A program made the translations under genes and the position numbers. Positions 1 through 7,544 of a stretch of 37,351 bases of DNA are shown piece by piece (positions within the stretch are counted from its first letter, which is position 1; each line of letters starts with the position of its first letter). The notes below the pieces were generated by a model. The model was not told where the DNA came from, did not search any database, and was given only the letters and a program-made list of their open reading frames with translations. This DNA comes from Nocardia alni. GTDB lineage: Bacteria > Actinomycetota > Actinomycetes > Mycobacteriales > Mycobacteriaceae. The DNA is taken from assembly GCF_019038435.1 (NCBI RefSeq), contig NZ_JAGPOX010000099.1, forward strand, positions 1-37,351, given 5' to 3'.

Positions 1-2117
1 ATGGTGCCCAGGGCTGGTGGGGTGAGGGTGGCGGCGGGAAGCGGGGCTCGGCCTACGAGGCTTTCGCCCAATTCGTCGAACCAGAGGGCCAGCTGGGCGG
101 ATTGGGCGTGCAGGGCCTGGCTCACCGGGTCTGGTTCGGCGTCGGGGTGGGGGAGTCCGGCGAGGGATTGAGCGGTCAGGCGGAGGCGGGTGGTGCCGGT
201 GACCAGGCGCCAGAGGTGTTCGCGGGGCATGCGTTTGGTGCCGCGCTCGGCCAGGTAGCCACGGATCGCCTCGTCCAGGCGCATGTCGGCGGTGAGGGTG
301 CGGGCCGGGTCGGGTGCGGTGGTGCGCAGGCCCAGTGCCCATTCGACCGCGCCGGCCAGATAGTGGCCGCCGTGGTGGAAGGCATCGGCGAGATCGTCGC
401 GCACCACCTTGCCCGCGCCGCGCGGCCAGAACAGCGCCCCAACGACGAGGCTGACCAAACAGCCGATGGCCACGTCCTGTACCCGCAGCACACCCACCTT
501 CCAGCCCACCGGCACCAGCAGGTTGTAGAGCACCGAGATGGTGACGGTGAACGCGGCCTGGCCGACCGCGAAGGGCGCGATGCCGGGCGCGTAGCCCGCG
601 ATGAGCGCCACGATCGGCAGTGCGGTCCACATCGCCGCCGGGCCGGTACCGATCGCGAGGATCAACGCCGCGCCGATGATGAATCCGGCGACGGTGCCGG
701 CCAAGGCCCGTACGGCGGTCGCGCCCGTGGACGCGGCGCTGGTGCGCAGCACCGACAGCGTGCCGAGGACCACCCAGAATCCGTGCTGCACACCGCTCAG
801 ATCGGCCACGGCCGTCGCGGCGGCCAAGCCCACCGCGCCACGCATGCTGTTCAAGAACCACACCGAGCGCAGGCTCGCATGTCCGAGGGTGATGCCGCCG
901 ACCGCGGCCAGGATGCCGAGGCCACGCCTGGCAGGTGGTAATGCCGTTGTGGCATAAGATGATTCGTCGACCTCGGTCCGGCCGACCACCGCCATCGCCT
1001 GCAATATGGCCGTTCTCGCGCCGAAACCGATCGTGCGGGCGTGGAACGACACGTCCACCGCGTCGGCATAGTCCGACGTGCCGGTATCCATATGGCGCAG
1101 CGCGGTGACGCTCTGTTCGAGTGCCCGCTCCAGCCGATCCAGATCCGCCTCCGACCGGGAACAATCCACCGAGCCCTCTACCATTCCCGCCACATCCCGC
1201 AGCGCGATGGTGGCGGCGACGAACAGCTCCTTCTCCACATCGATCTGAGCGCTGAGGTCGGCGTGTTCGGCCAGGCAGTCGTCCATGACACCGGCGATCC
1301 ACTCCAGGATCCCGACCAGGCCCGCCAATGCCTGATCGGCGGCGGTGAGGCCGGTCGGCCGGTTGGGGCCCGTGTTGAAGGTGTTGATCAGCCGATGTTT
1401 CGCCTCGACGGCCGCGGCCTGCGCGACCTCGGTGACAGACGCGGACGATCCACCGCCGCTCCCACCCCGGACATCACCGGCCGGTACAGCGTCGATTCGC
1501 GCGCCCTGTGCCGCTATCCCCGCAGGTACGGCCTCGCTCAGCCCCACGTCCAGTCGAGCGGCCAACGCCCGAGCGAGATCCGCTGCGGCAGTACGCACCC
1601 CGTCCACCCCCGGCCGAGCGCTCACCAACAACACCGCCGCGGTGCCCACCACCGAGGCCAGCCACCAACCCGCCAGCCGCGACGGGATCGCCTCCACCGT
1701 CCCGGGCGAGGCGGCAGGCAGTACGTATGCCAGCAGCGCGGCCGTCCCGCCGCCCGCCACGTTCGGACCTATCACGCCCGCGAACAGCACCGCGAAGCCG
1801 ACGACCAACGTCACCACGACGGCCAGCCATACCGTGGAGTGCACCGTGGTGCCGATCGTCAGCAGCACACTGCCGACGACGGCCAGCCCGATATGAGCCA
1901 CCAGCTTGTCCCGGCGAGTCCCGCCGAACGACGCCATCACCAGCGTGGCGAATCCGCCGAACCCGGCGAACGTCGCCATCTCCAGATTGCCGATTCCCTT
2001 GGCGGTCAGCGCGAACAGCCCCGGCACCACCACAGCCGCGCGGATCGCTCGCAGTGCTGCGGGCACCGACCACAGAGCCGCCAACCGTGAGCGGAGCGCA
2101 GCGGAGTAAACCGTCAT
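1..2117 (-). CDS. FUSC family / aromatic acid exporter-like membrane protein (3' end outside window)
   Basis: An uninterrupted minus-strand frame of 705 codons runs off the left edge, so the C-terminus is missing. The protein is hydrophobic with two membrane halves. The N-terminal half has helices from about residue 25 to 140 (segments such as VVVPGLFALTAKG and LAVVVTLVVGFAVLFAGVIG). A soluble helical linker follows, and then a second membrane block containing HGFWVVLGTLSVLRTSA, the hallmark of the FUSC/YccS/aromatic acid exporter superfamily. Members are inner-membrane proteins linked to efflux of aromatic acids or other small molecules; the substrate here is unknown. The ATG at 2117 lies inside the first copy of an 80-bp repeat, so the first ten or so residues (MTVYSAALRS) are repeat-derived. 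A later start is possible, as the conserved part begins only around residue 15-20. Family assignment is firm, function is not. Confidence 0.85.
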   Translation of the reverse strand, partial: MTVYSAALRSRLAALWSVPAALRAIRAAVVVPGLFALTAKGIGNLEMATFAGFGGFATLVMASFGGTRRDKLVAHIGLAVVGSVLLTIGTTVHSTVWLAVVVTLVVGFAVLFAGVIGPNVAGGGTAALLAYVLPAASPGTVEAIPSRLAGWWLASVVGTAAVLLVSARPGVDGVRTAAADLARALAARLDVGLSEAVPAGIAAQGARIDAVPAGDVRGGSGGGSSASVTEVAQAAAVEAKHRLINTFNTGPNRPTGLTAADQALAGLVGILEWIAGVMDDCLAEHADLSAQIDVEKELFVAATIALRDVAGMVEGSVDCSRSEADLDRLERALEQSVTALRHMDTGTSDYADAVDVSFHARTIGFGARTAILQAMAVVGRTEVDESSYATTALPPARRGLGILAAVGGITLGHASLRSVWFLNSMRGAVGLAAATAVADLSGVQHGFWVVLGTLSVLRTSAASTGATAVRALAGTVAGFIIGAALILAIGTGPAAMWTALPIVALIAGYAPGIAPFAVGQAAFTVTISVLYNLLVPVGWKVGVLRVQDVAIGCLVSLVVGALFWPRGAGKVVRDDLADAFHHGGHYLAGAVEWALGLRTTAPDPARTLTADMRLDEAIRGYLAERGTKRMPREHLWRLVTGTTRLRLTAQSLAGLPHPDAEPDPVSQALHAQSAQLALWFDELGESLVGRAPLPAATLTPPALGT

Positions 2118-2346
2118 GACAGCGCGCCTCGCGCACGGTGGAGCCGGGCGTCAGCGAGGTGGAGTCGTGAGCGGAGCGCAGCGGAGTGAACCGTCATGAC
2201 AGCGCGCCTCGCGCACGGTGGAGCCGGGCGTCAGCGAGGTGGAGTCGTGAGCGGAGCGCAGCGGAGTGAACCGTCATGACAGCGCGCCTCGCGCACGACG
2301 GAGCCGAGCTCCAGCGAGGTGGAGTCGTGAGCGGAGTTCGATCATG
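2087..2346 (+). repeat. Tandem array of an 80-bp element (three full copies plus a partial fourth)
   Basis: Copies begin at 2087, 2167 and 2247, each starting GTGAGCGGAGCGCAGCGGAG. A fourth copy begins at 2327 (GTGAGCGGAG) and then decays. The first two copies differ at one base (TAAACC versus TGAACC); the third differs mainly around GACGGAGCCGAGCTCC. Related single copies lie at 20109-20188 and 35160-35239 and are also exactly 80 bp. In plus orientation each unit ends with AGCGAGGTGGAGTC followed directly by the next GTG, so a Shine-Dalgarno-like GAGG sits 9 nt before each start (7 to 9 nt if GAGGTG is counted). Here no plus-strand gene follows; instead the minus-strand FUSC gene uses an ATG inside the first copy. 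Confidence 0.9.
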
Positions 2347-2390
2347 CGGATACAGTACGGTCGACCACCGACGAATTTCTCATTTCGGTC

Positions 2391-2876
2391 TTACAGCCGT
2401 TGGAAATACCGGGCGACCGGAAGGCGGGTGAACCCGGCCCGCTCGTAGGTCCGGCGGGCCGGTGCGTGCCCCGGATCGCCGCCGGTCTCAATCATGGCCA
2501 CTGTCGCCCCCTCCGCCCGAAACCACCGCAGCGTCATCGAGAGCAGCAACGAGGCGACGCCGGATCACTGGTGATCGGGATCGATGACGATCCTGTGAAC
2601 CTCGCCGATGCCGTCGTCGTGATGCAGGTGCGCCGCGACGAAACCCACTACTGCCGAGTCGATTTCGGCAACTTGGACACGCATGCCCACGCCCTCGTGT
2701 GCCTGCCGTACCGCATCGGCCTGTTGCGAGCGCCAATCACGATACAACACGGCGAACACGCCAGATTCCCCCAGGACCTGCTGGAGCGAGGCGAAAACGG
2801 GCTCCCAGGCCCGAATCGACAACGCGACCACGGCGTCCTGGTCACGGGCGTCGAACGTCCGGATGGTCGGATCCAT
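2391..2876 (-). pseudogene. GNAT-family N-acetyltransferase interrupted by an in-frame TGA
   Basis: Read from ATG 2876, the first 103 codons give a normal GNAT N-terminus (MDPTIRTFDARDQDAV, then VVGFVAAHLHHDD and the strand VHRIVIDPDHQ). A TGA at 2565-2567 follows. The same frame then continues without further stops through SGVASLLLSMTLRWF, YERAGF and a terminal TAA at 2391-2393, as expected for an intact protein of about 161 residues. The stop sits inside the acetyl-CoA pyrophosphate-binding loop (Q-x-x-G-x-A), where Arg is usual after Gln, so a single CGA-to-TGA change explains it. GNATs transfer acetyl groups from acetyl-CoA to amines; the substrate here is unknown. Without readthrough the product lacks half its cofactor site. 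A sequencing error or strain-specific nonsense mutation is equally possible. Confidence 0.8.
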
Positions 2877-2941
2877 GCTGGCATCGTGTCACCGGGTTCG
2901 ATGTGCGGCAATGGAATTGGGGAGCCCTGCCGTCCGATCGA

Positions 2942-2954
2942 TTACACGATGTAA
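2942..2954. promoter_or_regulatory. Small inverted repeat between divergent GNAT and Ddn-like genes
   Basis: TTACA-CGA-TGTAA is a perfect 5-bp inverted repeat with a 3-bp spacer, in the 262-bp gap between the minus-strand GNAT remnant and the plus-strand Ddn-like gene. Its size and place would suit a dimeric repressor, but no regulator is adjacent. This is a weak call. Confidence 0.25.
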
Positions 2955-3138
2955 CCCATTGTCTACCAACAGGATTACGCGATAACGCCGCAAGGAATGT
3001 CGAGCGTGCCGGTTGCGTTGGCAACGGCAACGTGCTGACGGGCTTCGGCCCGTGCACGGGACTCGGACACACCGGCAGATTCCGGCGCGCCGTGCGGACT
3101 TCGGTCCGTTTCGCCGAACATCGGGAAGGATGGACGAT

Positions 3139-3558
3139 ATGAGCGACTGGAATACGAACATCATCGAGGAGTTTCGCGCCAATGAGGGGCGGGTCGGCGG
3201 CCCGTTCGAGGGTGCGCCGATGCTGGTGCTTCATCATCGTGGGCGCAAGACCGGGCGGGATTTGGTGACTCCGCTGGTCTACCTGCCCGACGAGAAGGAT
3301 GCGGACCTGATCTACATTTTCGCGTCCAAGGCGGGCGCGCCGGAGAATCCGGCCTGGTACCACAACCTGGTGGCGGCCGGGAACACCAAGGTCGAGCGCG
3401 GCACCGAGACCTACCCCGTCACCGTCACCGAGGTCACCGGCGCGGACCGGGACCGCATCTACGCCGAGCAGGTCGGCCGGATGCCCGGCTTCGGCGAATA
3501 CGAGGACAAGACGCGCGGCATCCGCACCATCCCGGTCCTGGCGCTTCGCCGCGCCTGA
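3139..3558 (+). CDS. Ddn-like F420H2-dependent nitroreductase/quinone reductase family protein
   Basis: This 139-residue protein has the split beta-barrel hallmarks of the deazaflavin-dependent nitroreductase family (Pfam F420H2_quin_red): LHHRGRKTG near residues 31-39, LVYLPD at about 48-53, and the cofactor-side motif NPAWYHNLVAAG near residues 70-83. Family members, of which mycobacterial Ddn is the best known, use reduced F420 to reduce quinones or nitro compounds, often at the membrane face. The length matches the family. ATG 3139 has GGGAAGGA upstream with proper spacing. The gene is transcribed alone and ends against a convergent TetR gene, with a large hairpin between. Whether it binds F420 rather than FMN is not proven by sequence alone. 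Confidence 0.85.
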   Translation: MSDWNTNIIEEFRANEGRVGGPFEGAPMLVLHHRGRKTGRDLVTPLVYLPDEKDADLIYIFASKAGAPENPAWYHNLVAAGNTKVERGTETYPVTVTEVTGADRDRIYAEQVGRMPGFGEYEDKTRGIRTIPVLALRRA

Positions 3559-3566
3559 GCTGCCGC

Positions 3567-3626
3567 CACTCCCGATGTCGGGATCGCCGACGGCCTCGGT
3601 GCCGCCCGATCCCGACACCGGGAGTG
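3567..3626. terminator. Long hairpin between convergent genes (bidirectional terminator)
   Basis: Arms at 3567-3586 and 3607-3626 are 20 bp each with one mismatch (CACTCCCGaTGTCGGGATCG against its complement), separated by 20 nt. It sits between the stops of the Ddn-like gene (plus) and the TetR gene (minus). There is no clear T-tract, which is common for actinobacterial terminators. Confidence 0.65.
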
Positions 3627-3641
3627 CGTCGAATTACCGCC

Positions 3642-4319
3642 CTACTGTCCCAATCGCATAGCCGCGCTGAGGATTTCGTGATCGATCGGAGTCCCTGGGA
3701 GGGGATGCGCGGCATCGGCGCGCAGGCCGTCCAGTAGCACGCCGAGATGTCGTCGCCAGGCATCGGGCGCTTGGACGCGGACTGCCTCGGTGGCCCGCAC
3801 GATCGCCCAGAGCAGCAGGCCGATATCGGCGACGTCCACATCGGACCGTAACGCGCCGGATTCCTGCACGCGGGCGATCAGTTCGTGAAATAGAGTGTGC
3901 CCCCGAAGCTTCGTTATCTCGATGGGGCTTTCGGGCGGCAGCGAGCGCACGCAGATATCGGTGAATCCGCGATCGCGGGACTGCGACTCGGCCAGCATCG
4001 TCAGATGCTCGACCAGGCCCGCCCATGGATCGGGGTTCCGCAGCGCGGCCTCGGCGCTGCGCACCGACTCCTCGACCCGTTCCAGCAGCGCCTCGCCGAT
4101 CAGCGTCTCGCGGGTGGGGAAGTGGTTGTACAGGGTGCCGATGCTGACCTCCGCGTCCCGCGCGATCGCGTTGAGCGAGGCGTCCAGCCCCTCGGCGACG
4201 AACCGGACCCGGGCCGCGGCGATGACCTTGTCTCGATTGTCACGTGCGTCGCGGCGCCGCGGGCGCTGCTGGATATCGGTATTTCCCGCCTGCTCGTCGC
4301 CACCTCTCGCCGCACCCAT
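3642..4319 (-). CDS. TetR/AcrR-family transcriptional repressor
   Basis: This is a 225-residue protein with a typical TetR DNA-binding domain at about residues 28-75: NRDKVIAAARVRFVAEG (helix 1), then SLNAIARDAEVSIGTLYNHF, where GTLYNHF is the recognition-helix signature. The all-helical C-terminal domain is the ligand and dimer part and matches the TetR_C families common in actinobacteria. The gene is divergent from a short-chain dehydrogenase, and the gap holds a 41-bp perfect palindrome with the dehydrogenase's ribosome site just beyond it. By the usual logic of TetR pairs it should repress the dehydrogenase and itself. Ligand unknown. The start at 4319 is the furthest upstream; the first 25 residues are polar and could be dispensable. 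Confidence 0.9.
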   Translation of the reverse strand: MGAARGGDEQAGNTDIQQRPRRRDARDNRDKVIAAARVRFVAEGLDASLNAIARDAEVSIGTLYNHFPTRETLIGEALLERVEESVRSAEAALRNPDPWAGLVEHLTMLAESQSRDRGFTDICVRSLPPESPIEITKLRGHTLFHELIARVQESGALRSDVDVADIGLLLWAIVRATEAVRVQAPDAWRRHLGVLLDGLRADAAHPLPGTPIDHEILSAAMRLGQ

Positions 4320-4336
4320 CCACCCAGCTTACCGAG

Positions 4337-4412
4337 TTGAGTACCCTCTCGACTTCTGGCTCGATCGAGGTTAAATTGAGCGGGTACTCAACTTGAGTAC
4401 CCGCTCAATTTA
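4337..4412. promoter_or_regulatory. TetR operator: 41-bp perfect palindrome plus an extra half-site
   Basis: Arms TAAATTGAGCGGGTACTCAA (4372-4391) and its exact reverse complement (4393-4412) flank one C, giving a 20-bp perfect inverted repeat. A third copy of the half-site, TTGAGTACCC followed by TCTC, lies at 4337-4350. All lie between the TetR gene and the short-chain dehydrogenase; the palindrome ends 15 nt before the preferred start of the latter, so bound repressor would block initiation. Operator identity is inferred from position. Confidence 0.75.
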
Positions 4413-4427
4413 CAGAAGGAGATGACC

Positions 4428-5132
4428 ATGCCCCATCTGGCAGTGTTCGGCGCGGGTCCCGCCCTCGGTCTGTCGGCCGCCCGCCGCTTCGGCCGCGCCG
4501 GATATTCGGTCACGCTGGTCGCCCGTAAGCCGGACAGGCTCGACCACATGCGAGAGGGTCTCGCGGCCGACGGCATAGCGGCGGACGTCCTGCTGGCCGA
4601 CCTCGTCGATGACGCACAGGTCGACGCCGCACTCGCGGATCTGCAAGCGCGCCACGGCCTTCCGGATGTCCTGCTCTACAGCCCGGATGGCCTGGATCGC
4701 TTTCCGGTGGACGCGCTGGCGCTGGATGCGGACATTCTGCGGTCCTGGATTCCGGTCAACCTGACGACCCCGGTGCGCATTCTGCACGCTCTGCTTCCCG
4801 GGATGGCCGACCGTGGATCCGGCGCTGTCCTTGTGGCACAGGGCAGTTCGGTTCGGACTCCGCGCGCGGCCCTGGCCAGCGTGAGCGTTCCGCAATCCGG
4901 TCTGCTCAACTATCTGCGCTCGGTGGATCAGCAGGTACGCCCGCGCGGCGTGCGCGTGGGCAGTCTGCAGATCGATCGCCTCATCGAGACCAGCGCAGCG
5001 CAAACCCTGTTCGACTCCGGACATTTCGGCACGGTCGAGATGGACGAGGTCGTGCGCGTGCACCCGGATGCGCTCGCGGAGGACCTGTTCGAGATGGCGA
5101 CGAACGACCGGGACGTGGAACGCGCGGCGTGA
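4428..5132 (+). CDS. Short-chain dehydrogenase/reductase (SDR) family protein
   Basis: This 234-residue protein opens with an NAD(P)-binding Rossmann strand and a glycine-rich turn (MPHLAVFGAGPALGLSAARRFG), then VTLVARKPDRL, where an Arg after the second strand hints at NADP. The classical SDR catalytic Ser-Tyr-Lys is not obvious: the Ser region reads VLVAQGSSVR, and where YxxxK is expected the sequence is QSGLLNYLRSVDQQV, so Tyr and Lys are not in the usual spacing. It may be an atypical SDR of the kind often controlled by a divergent TetR. ATG 4428 is preferred over 4422 because AAGGAG (4416-4421) is 6 nt upstream of the former and abuts the latter. Substrate unknown. Confidence 0.8.
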   Translation: MPHLAVFGAGPALGLSAARRFGRAGYSVTLVARKPDRLDHMREGLAADGIAADVLLADLVDDAQVDAALADLQARHGLPDVLLYSPDGLDRFPVDALALDADILRSWIPVNLTTPVRILHALLPGMADRGSGAVLVAQGSSVRTPRAALASVSVPQSGLLNYLRSVDQQVRPRGVRVGSLQIDRLIETSAAQTLFDSGHFGTVEMDEVVRVHPDALAEDLFEMATNDRDVERAA

Positions 5133-5167
5133 GGCGAAACCTGCGCTGTCGGAGCGCGACCACATGA

Positions 5168-5201
5168 CCAGGCCCCTCCGGCGTGCGCCGGAGGGGCCTG
5201 G
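5168..5201. terminator. Strong GC hairpin between convergent SDR and ndh genes
   Basis: Perfect 16-bp arms at 5168-5183 and 5186-5201 (CCAGGCCCCTCCGGCG and its complement) form a hairpin with a minimal loop between the ends of the plus-strand SDR gene and the minus-strand NADH dehydrogenase gene. It can stop transcription from both sides. Confidence 0.85.
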
Positions 5202-5216
5202 AGAAATCTATCTGCG

Positions 5217-6512
5217 CTATGCCGCTCGCTGCTCCTGCATCGGTGGCGTAGCCTTGGCCTGCTTCTCCATCTCGGTGAAGCCGGGGCGGCCGGTACCGAT
5301 GAAGGCCACCAGCCACGACATCACCGCGACGAACCGGTTGCGGAACCCGACCAGGTAGAACAGGTGCACCGCGAGCCATGCCGTCCAGGCGATCACGCCG
5401 ATGAACTTGATCTTGTCGCTCACCTTGGTGACGGCGCTGAACCGGCTGATCACCGCCATGGAACCCTTGTCCAAGTAGACGAACGGCGTGCCGGCCGCCT
5501 TCTTGCGACGGATGATGTCGGCGACGTGCCGCCCCTCCTGCATCGCGGTCGGCGACTGACCCGGGTAGCCGTTGAGCGAGGTCATATCGCCGATGGCGTA
5601 GATATCGGCGTGCCCGCCGACGGTGCAGTCCTGGTTGATGAGCAGTCGTCCGGCGCGGTCGGTCTCGCAGCCGGTCGCCTCGGCCAGCAGTCCGGCGAAA
5701 CCACCGGCCGCCACGCCCGCCGACCACACCACGGTCTCGGCGGCGATGCCCCGCTCCACACCGTCCTTGCTCTTGACGGTCACCTTGCCATCCTCGATGT
5801 CGGTGACGAACGTGTCGACCAGCACATCGACACCGCTGCGCGTCAACGACTCTCGCGCGTACTGCGACAGGCTCCCGCCGAACGGGGGAAGCACTACCGG
5901 CGCGCCCTCGACCAGTGCGACCGAAATCTCCTGGTGGTAGTGCCTTTTCGCGAGTTCCTTCAGCTGACCGGCGACCTCGACGCCGGTCGGCCCCGCGCCG
6001 ACGACCACGAAGCTCAGCAGCCGCTCGCGGGTCTTCGCGTCCGCACCGGCGGCCTCGCGGAAGACGCGCTCGATCTGCGCGCGCAGGCGAGTGGCGTCGT
6101 CGATGGTCTTGAGCGAATAGGTCTTCTCGGCGAAATCGTCACGGCCGAAATAAGACTGGTTGGCGCCGGTGGCCGCGATGAGCGAACCGTAGCGGATCTT
6201 GCGCGTCCCCTCGGCGGTCTCATAGGTGAGTACGGCGGCGTCGGAGTCGATTCCGACGACCTTGCCCAGGCGCACATCCGCGCCCTTGTTCCGGCGCAGC
6301 ACCTGAGCGATCGGCGGTGCGATATCTGTGGCGGGGAGCACACCCGTCGCAACTTGGTACAGCAGCGGCTGGAAGAGATGTTCGGGTGTGGCCGAGATGA
6401 GGACGTAGCCGACCCCCGACTTACTCAGCTGCTTCGCGGCGGCGAGCCCGCCGAAGCCCGATCCGACAATGACAACCTCTGCGGCTTCGATTCCCGCGTC
6501 CACGTTCTGCAT
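5217..6512 (-). CDS. ndh: Type II NADH dehydrogenase (non-proton-pumping, FAD-dependent)
   Basis: This 431-residue protein has both dinucleotide folds of the NDH-2 family. The FAD-binding GxGxxG is at residues 17-22 (VIVGSGFGG), followed by PEHLFQPLLYQVATG, a strong NDH-2 signature. The NAD(H) fold starts with VVVGAGPTGVEVAGQLKEL at about 169-187, and the second FAD motif DIYAIGD is at 303-309. The C-terminus has a hydrophobic stretch (FIGVIAWTAWLAVHLFYLVGF) that anchors such enzymes to the inner membrane face. It oxidises NADH and passes electrons to menaquinone without pumping protons. It is monocistronic, ends at a strong terminator, and is divergent from a LysR gene that may control it. 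Another pyridine-nucleotide disulfide oxidoreductase-type quinone reductase is possible, but the motifs favour NDH-2. Confidence 0.85.
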   Translation of the reverse strand: MQNVDAGIEAAEVVIVGSGFGGLAAAKQLSKSGVGYVLISATPEHLFQPLLYQVATGVLPATDIAPPIAQVLRRNKGADVRLGKVVGIDSDAAVLTYETAEGTRKIRYGSLIAATGANQSYFGRDDFAEKTYSLKTIDDATRLRAQIERVFREAAGADAKTRERLLSFVVVGAGPTGVEVAGQLKELAKRHYHQEISVALVEGAPVVLPPFGGSLSQYARESLTRSGVDVLVDTFVTDIEDGKVTVKSKDGVERGIAAETVVWSAGVAAGGFAGLLAEATGCETDRAGRLLINQDCTVGGHADIYAIGDMTSLNGYPGQSPTAMQEGRHVADIIRRKKAAGTPFVYLDKGSMAVISRFSAVTKVSDKIKFIGVIAWTAWLAVHLFYLVGFRNRFVAVMSWLVAFIGTGRPGFTEMEKQAKATPPMQEQRAA

Positions 6513-6581
6513 GAGATCCTCCTTCTGTCATTAGTAAACGCGATCCCGGGCAAGACTGTTTCGCGGGCCAGGCGCATACTT

Positions 6582-6598
6582 CAGATGACTCTTATCTG
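6582..6598. promoter_or_regulatory. Candidate LysR-regulator box between ndh and the lysR gene
   Basis: CAGAT-N7-ATCTG is a perfect 5-bp inverted repeat containing an interrupted dyad of LysR-box size. It lies in the divergent gap, 24 bp upstream of the preferred start of the LysR-type gene. Position suggests autoregulation and possibly control of ndh. Confidence 0.4.
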
Positions 6599-6622
6599 TT
6601 TCGCTCATGAATGGAGATCGCG

Positions 6623-7480
6623 ATGGAACTGCGGCAGCTCTCGTACTTCGTCGCGGTGTGCGAGGAGCTCAGCTTCAGCCGGGCCGCCATGCGGTGCTAC
6701 ATATCGCAGTCTGCTATCAGTCATCAGATCGCCAGATTGGAACATGATCTTGGCGTGCAGCTCTTCGAGCGTTCCACGAGATCGGTCATTCCGACCGACG
6801 CAACCGCTCGGCTACTTCCGCTTGCGAAGCAGATGCTGAGTCTGGAATCCGCCATTCGCGCAGCTGTTCGGGCATCCGGACCACGAATTCGCCTGGCGGC
6901 GAACATGTCCTTCGCAACAAGATCACTGTCGGCCATCGCCGGCGCGCGCGAGGCGCATCCGGGCGCCGAGATCGAGTTCGTCATCAAGCCGTTCCGGCAG
7001 CGCATTGCCGCTGTCGCAGACGGTGATTGTGATCTTGCTCTCATACGCGGCAGCGTCGATCAGCCGGGTTTGACGGTCGAGCAATTGTGGGTAGAGGACC
7101 TCATGCTGTCCGTCTCCACGGCCCACCCGTTGGCGGGTAGGGAGAATGTCACACTCGCCGAATTGGGTAGCTATCCGCTATTACTTCCCCCGGAGTCCGA
7201 ACAGGTGCTCCTTCATAATGTAGTGCGTGCCGCCTTCGCGGACCTCCCGATCCGCCCCACCTTCGGGCCGCCGGTCCCGCCCGATCACACCGCCACCATG
7301 GAGCTGATCAACCGCCCGGACGCCTGGACCATTCTCTACGCGGACAGTTCCGTGGAAGGGATCGCGCGGCTGAATCTGGCGGGGCGGCCGCTGCGGATCC
7401 CGGTCTCCTCGGTCGTGCGCAGCGACGTGCGGCCCTCGCCCATCCTGATCACGCTCCTGAATGCCCTGCGTAGCTCCTGA
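6623..7480 (+). CDS. LysR-family transcriptional regulator
   Basis: This 285-residue protein starts with the canonical MELRQLSYFVAV of LysR-type regulators, followed by the winged helix-turn-helix (FSRAAMRCYISQSAISHQIARLEHDLGVQLFER) in the first 60 residues. The remainder is a periplasmic-binding-protein-like effector domain, with ALIRG and the PLLLP segment in its usual places. ATG 6623 is preferred over 6611 because GGAG at 6613-6616 sits 6 nt upstream and the protein then begins at the conserved MELRQL. It is divergent from the type II NADH dehydrogenase, with an inverted repeat between. The effector is not predictable from sequence. It ends at a hairpin shared with the convergent P450 operon. 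Confidence 0.9.
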   Translation: MELRQLSYFVAVCEELSFSRAAMRCYISQSAISHQIARLEHDLGVQLFERSTRSVIPTDATARLLPLAKQMLSLESAIRAAVRASGPRIRLAANMSFATRSLSAIAGAREAHPGAEIEFVIKPFRQRIAAVADGDCDLALIRGSVDQPGLTVEQLWVEDLMLSVSTAHPLAGRENVTLAELGSYPLLLPPESEQVLLHNVVRAAFADLPIRPTFGPPVPPDHTATMELINRPDAWTILYADSSVEGIARLNLAGRPLRIPVSSVVRSDVRPSPILITLLNALRSS

Positions 7481-7493
7481 GTCACGAAAAAGG

Positions 7494-7529
7494 TTGCGCC
7501 GCATCAGTGTTGAAACCGATGCGGCGCAA
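7494..7529. terminator. Intrinsic terminator of the conservon/P450 operon
   Basis: Perfect 12-bp arms TTGCGCCGCATC (7494-7505) and GATGCGGCGCAA (7518-7529). Read on the minus strand the stem is followed by CCTTTTTCG, a classic rho-independent tail just after the P450 stop at 7545. On the plus strand it lies 14 nt after the LysR stop, so it may serve both. Confidence 0.85.
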
Positions 7530-7544
7530 TCGTACGTCAGTGGC

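Noticed and set aside
102..2119. Several plus-strand frames in the first 2 kb
   Set aside because: They are opposite the FUSC gene, whose minus-strand frame is open through the whole region and gives a coherent membrane protein. The plus frames are Arg/Gly/His-rich shadows.
2565..2567. Selenocysteine codon in the GNAT gene
   Set aside because: The position is normally Arg in the acetyl-CoA loop, the family is not known to use selenocysteine, and no convincing SECIS-like stem is seen immediately downstream.
5364..6839. Large plus-strand frame opposite the NADH dehydrogenase
   Set aside because: It is the antisense shadow of a gene with clear FAD and NAD motifs and shows no family features.
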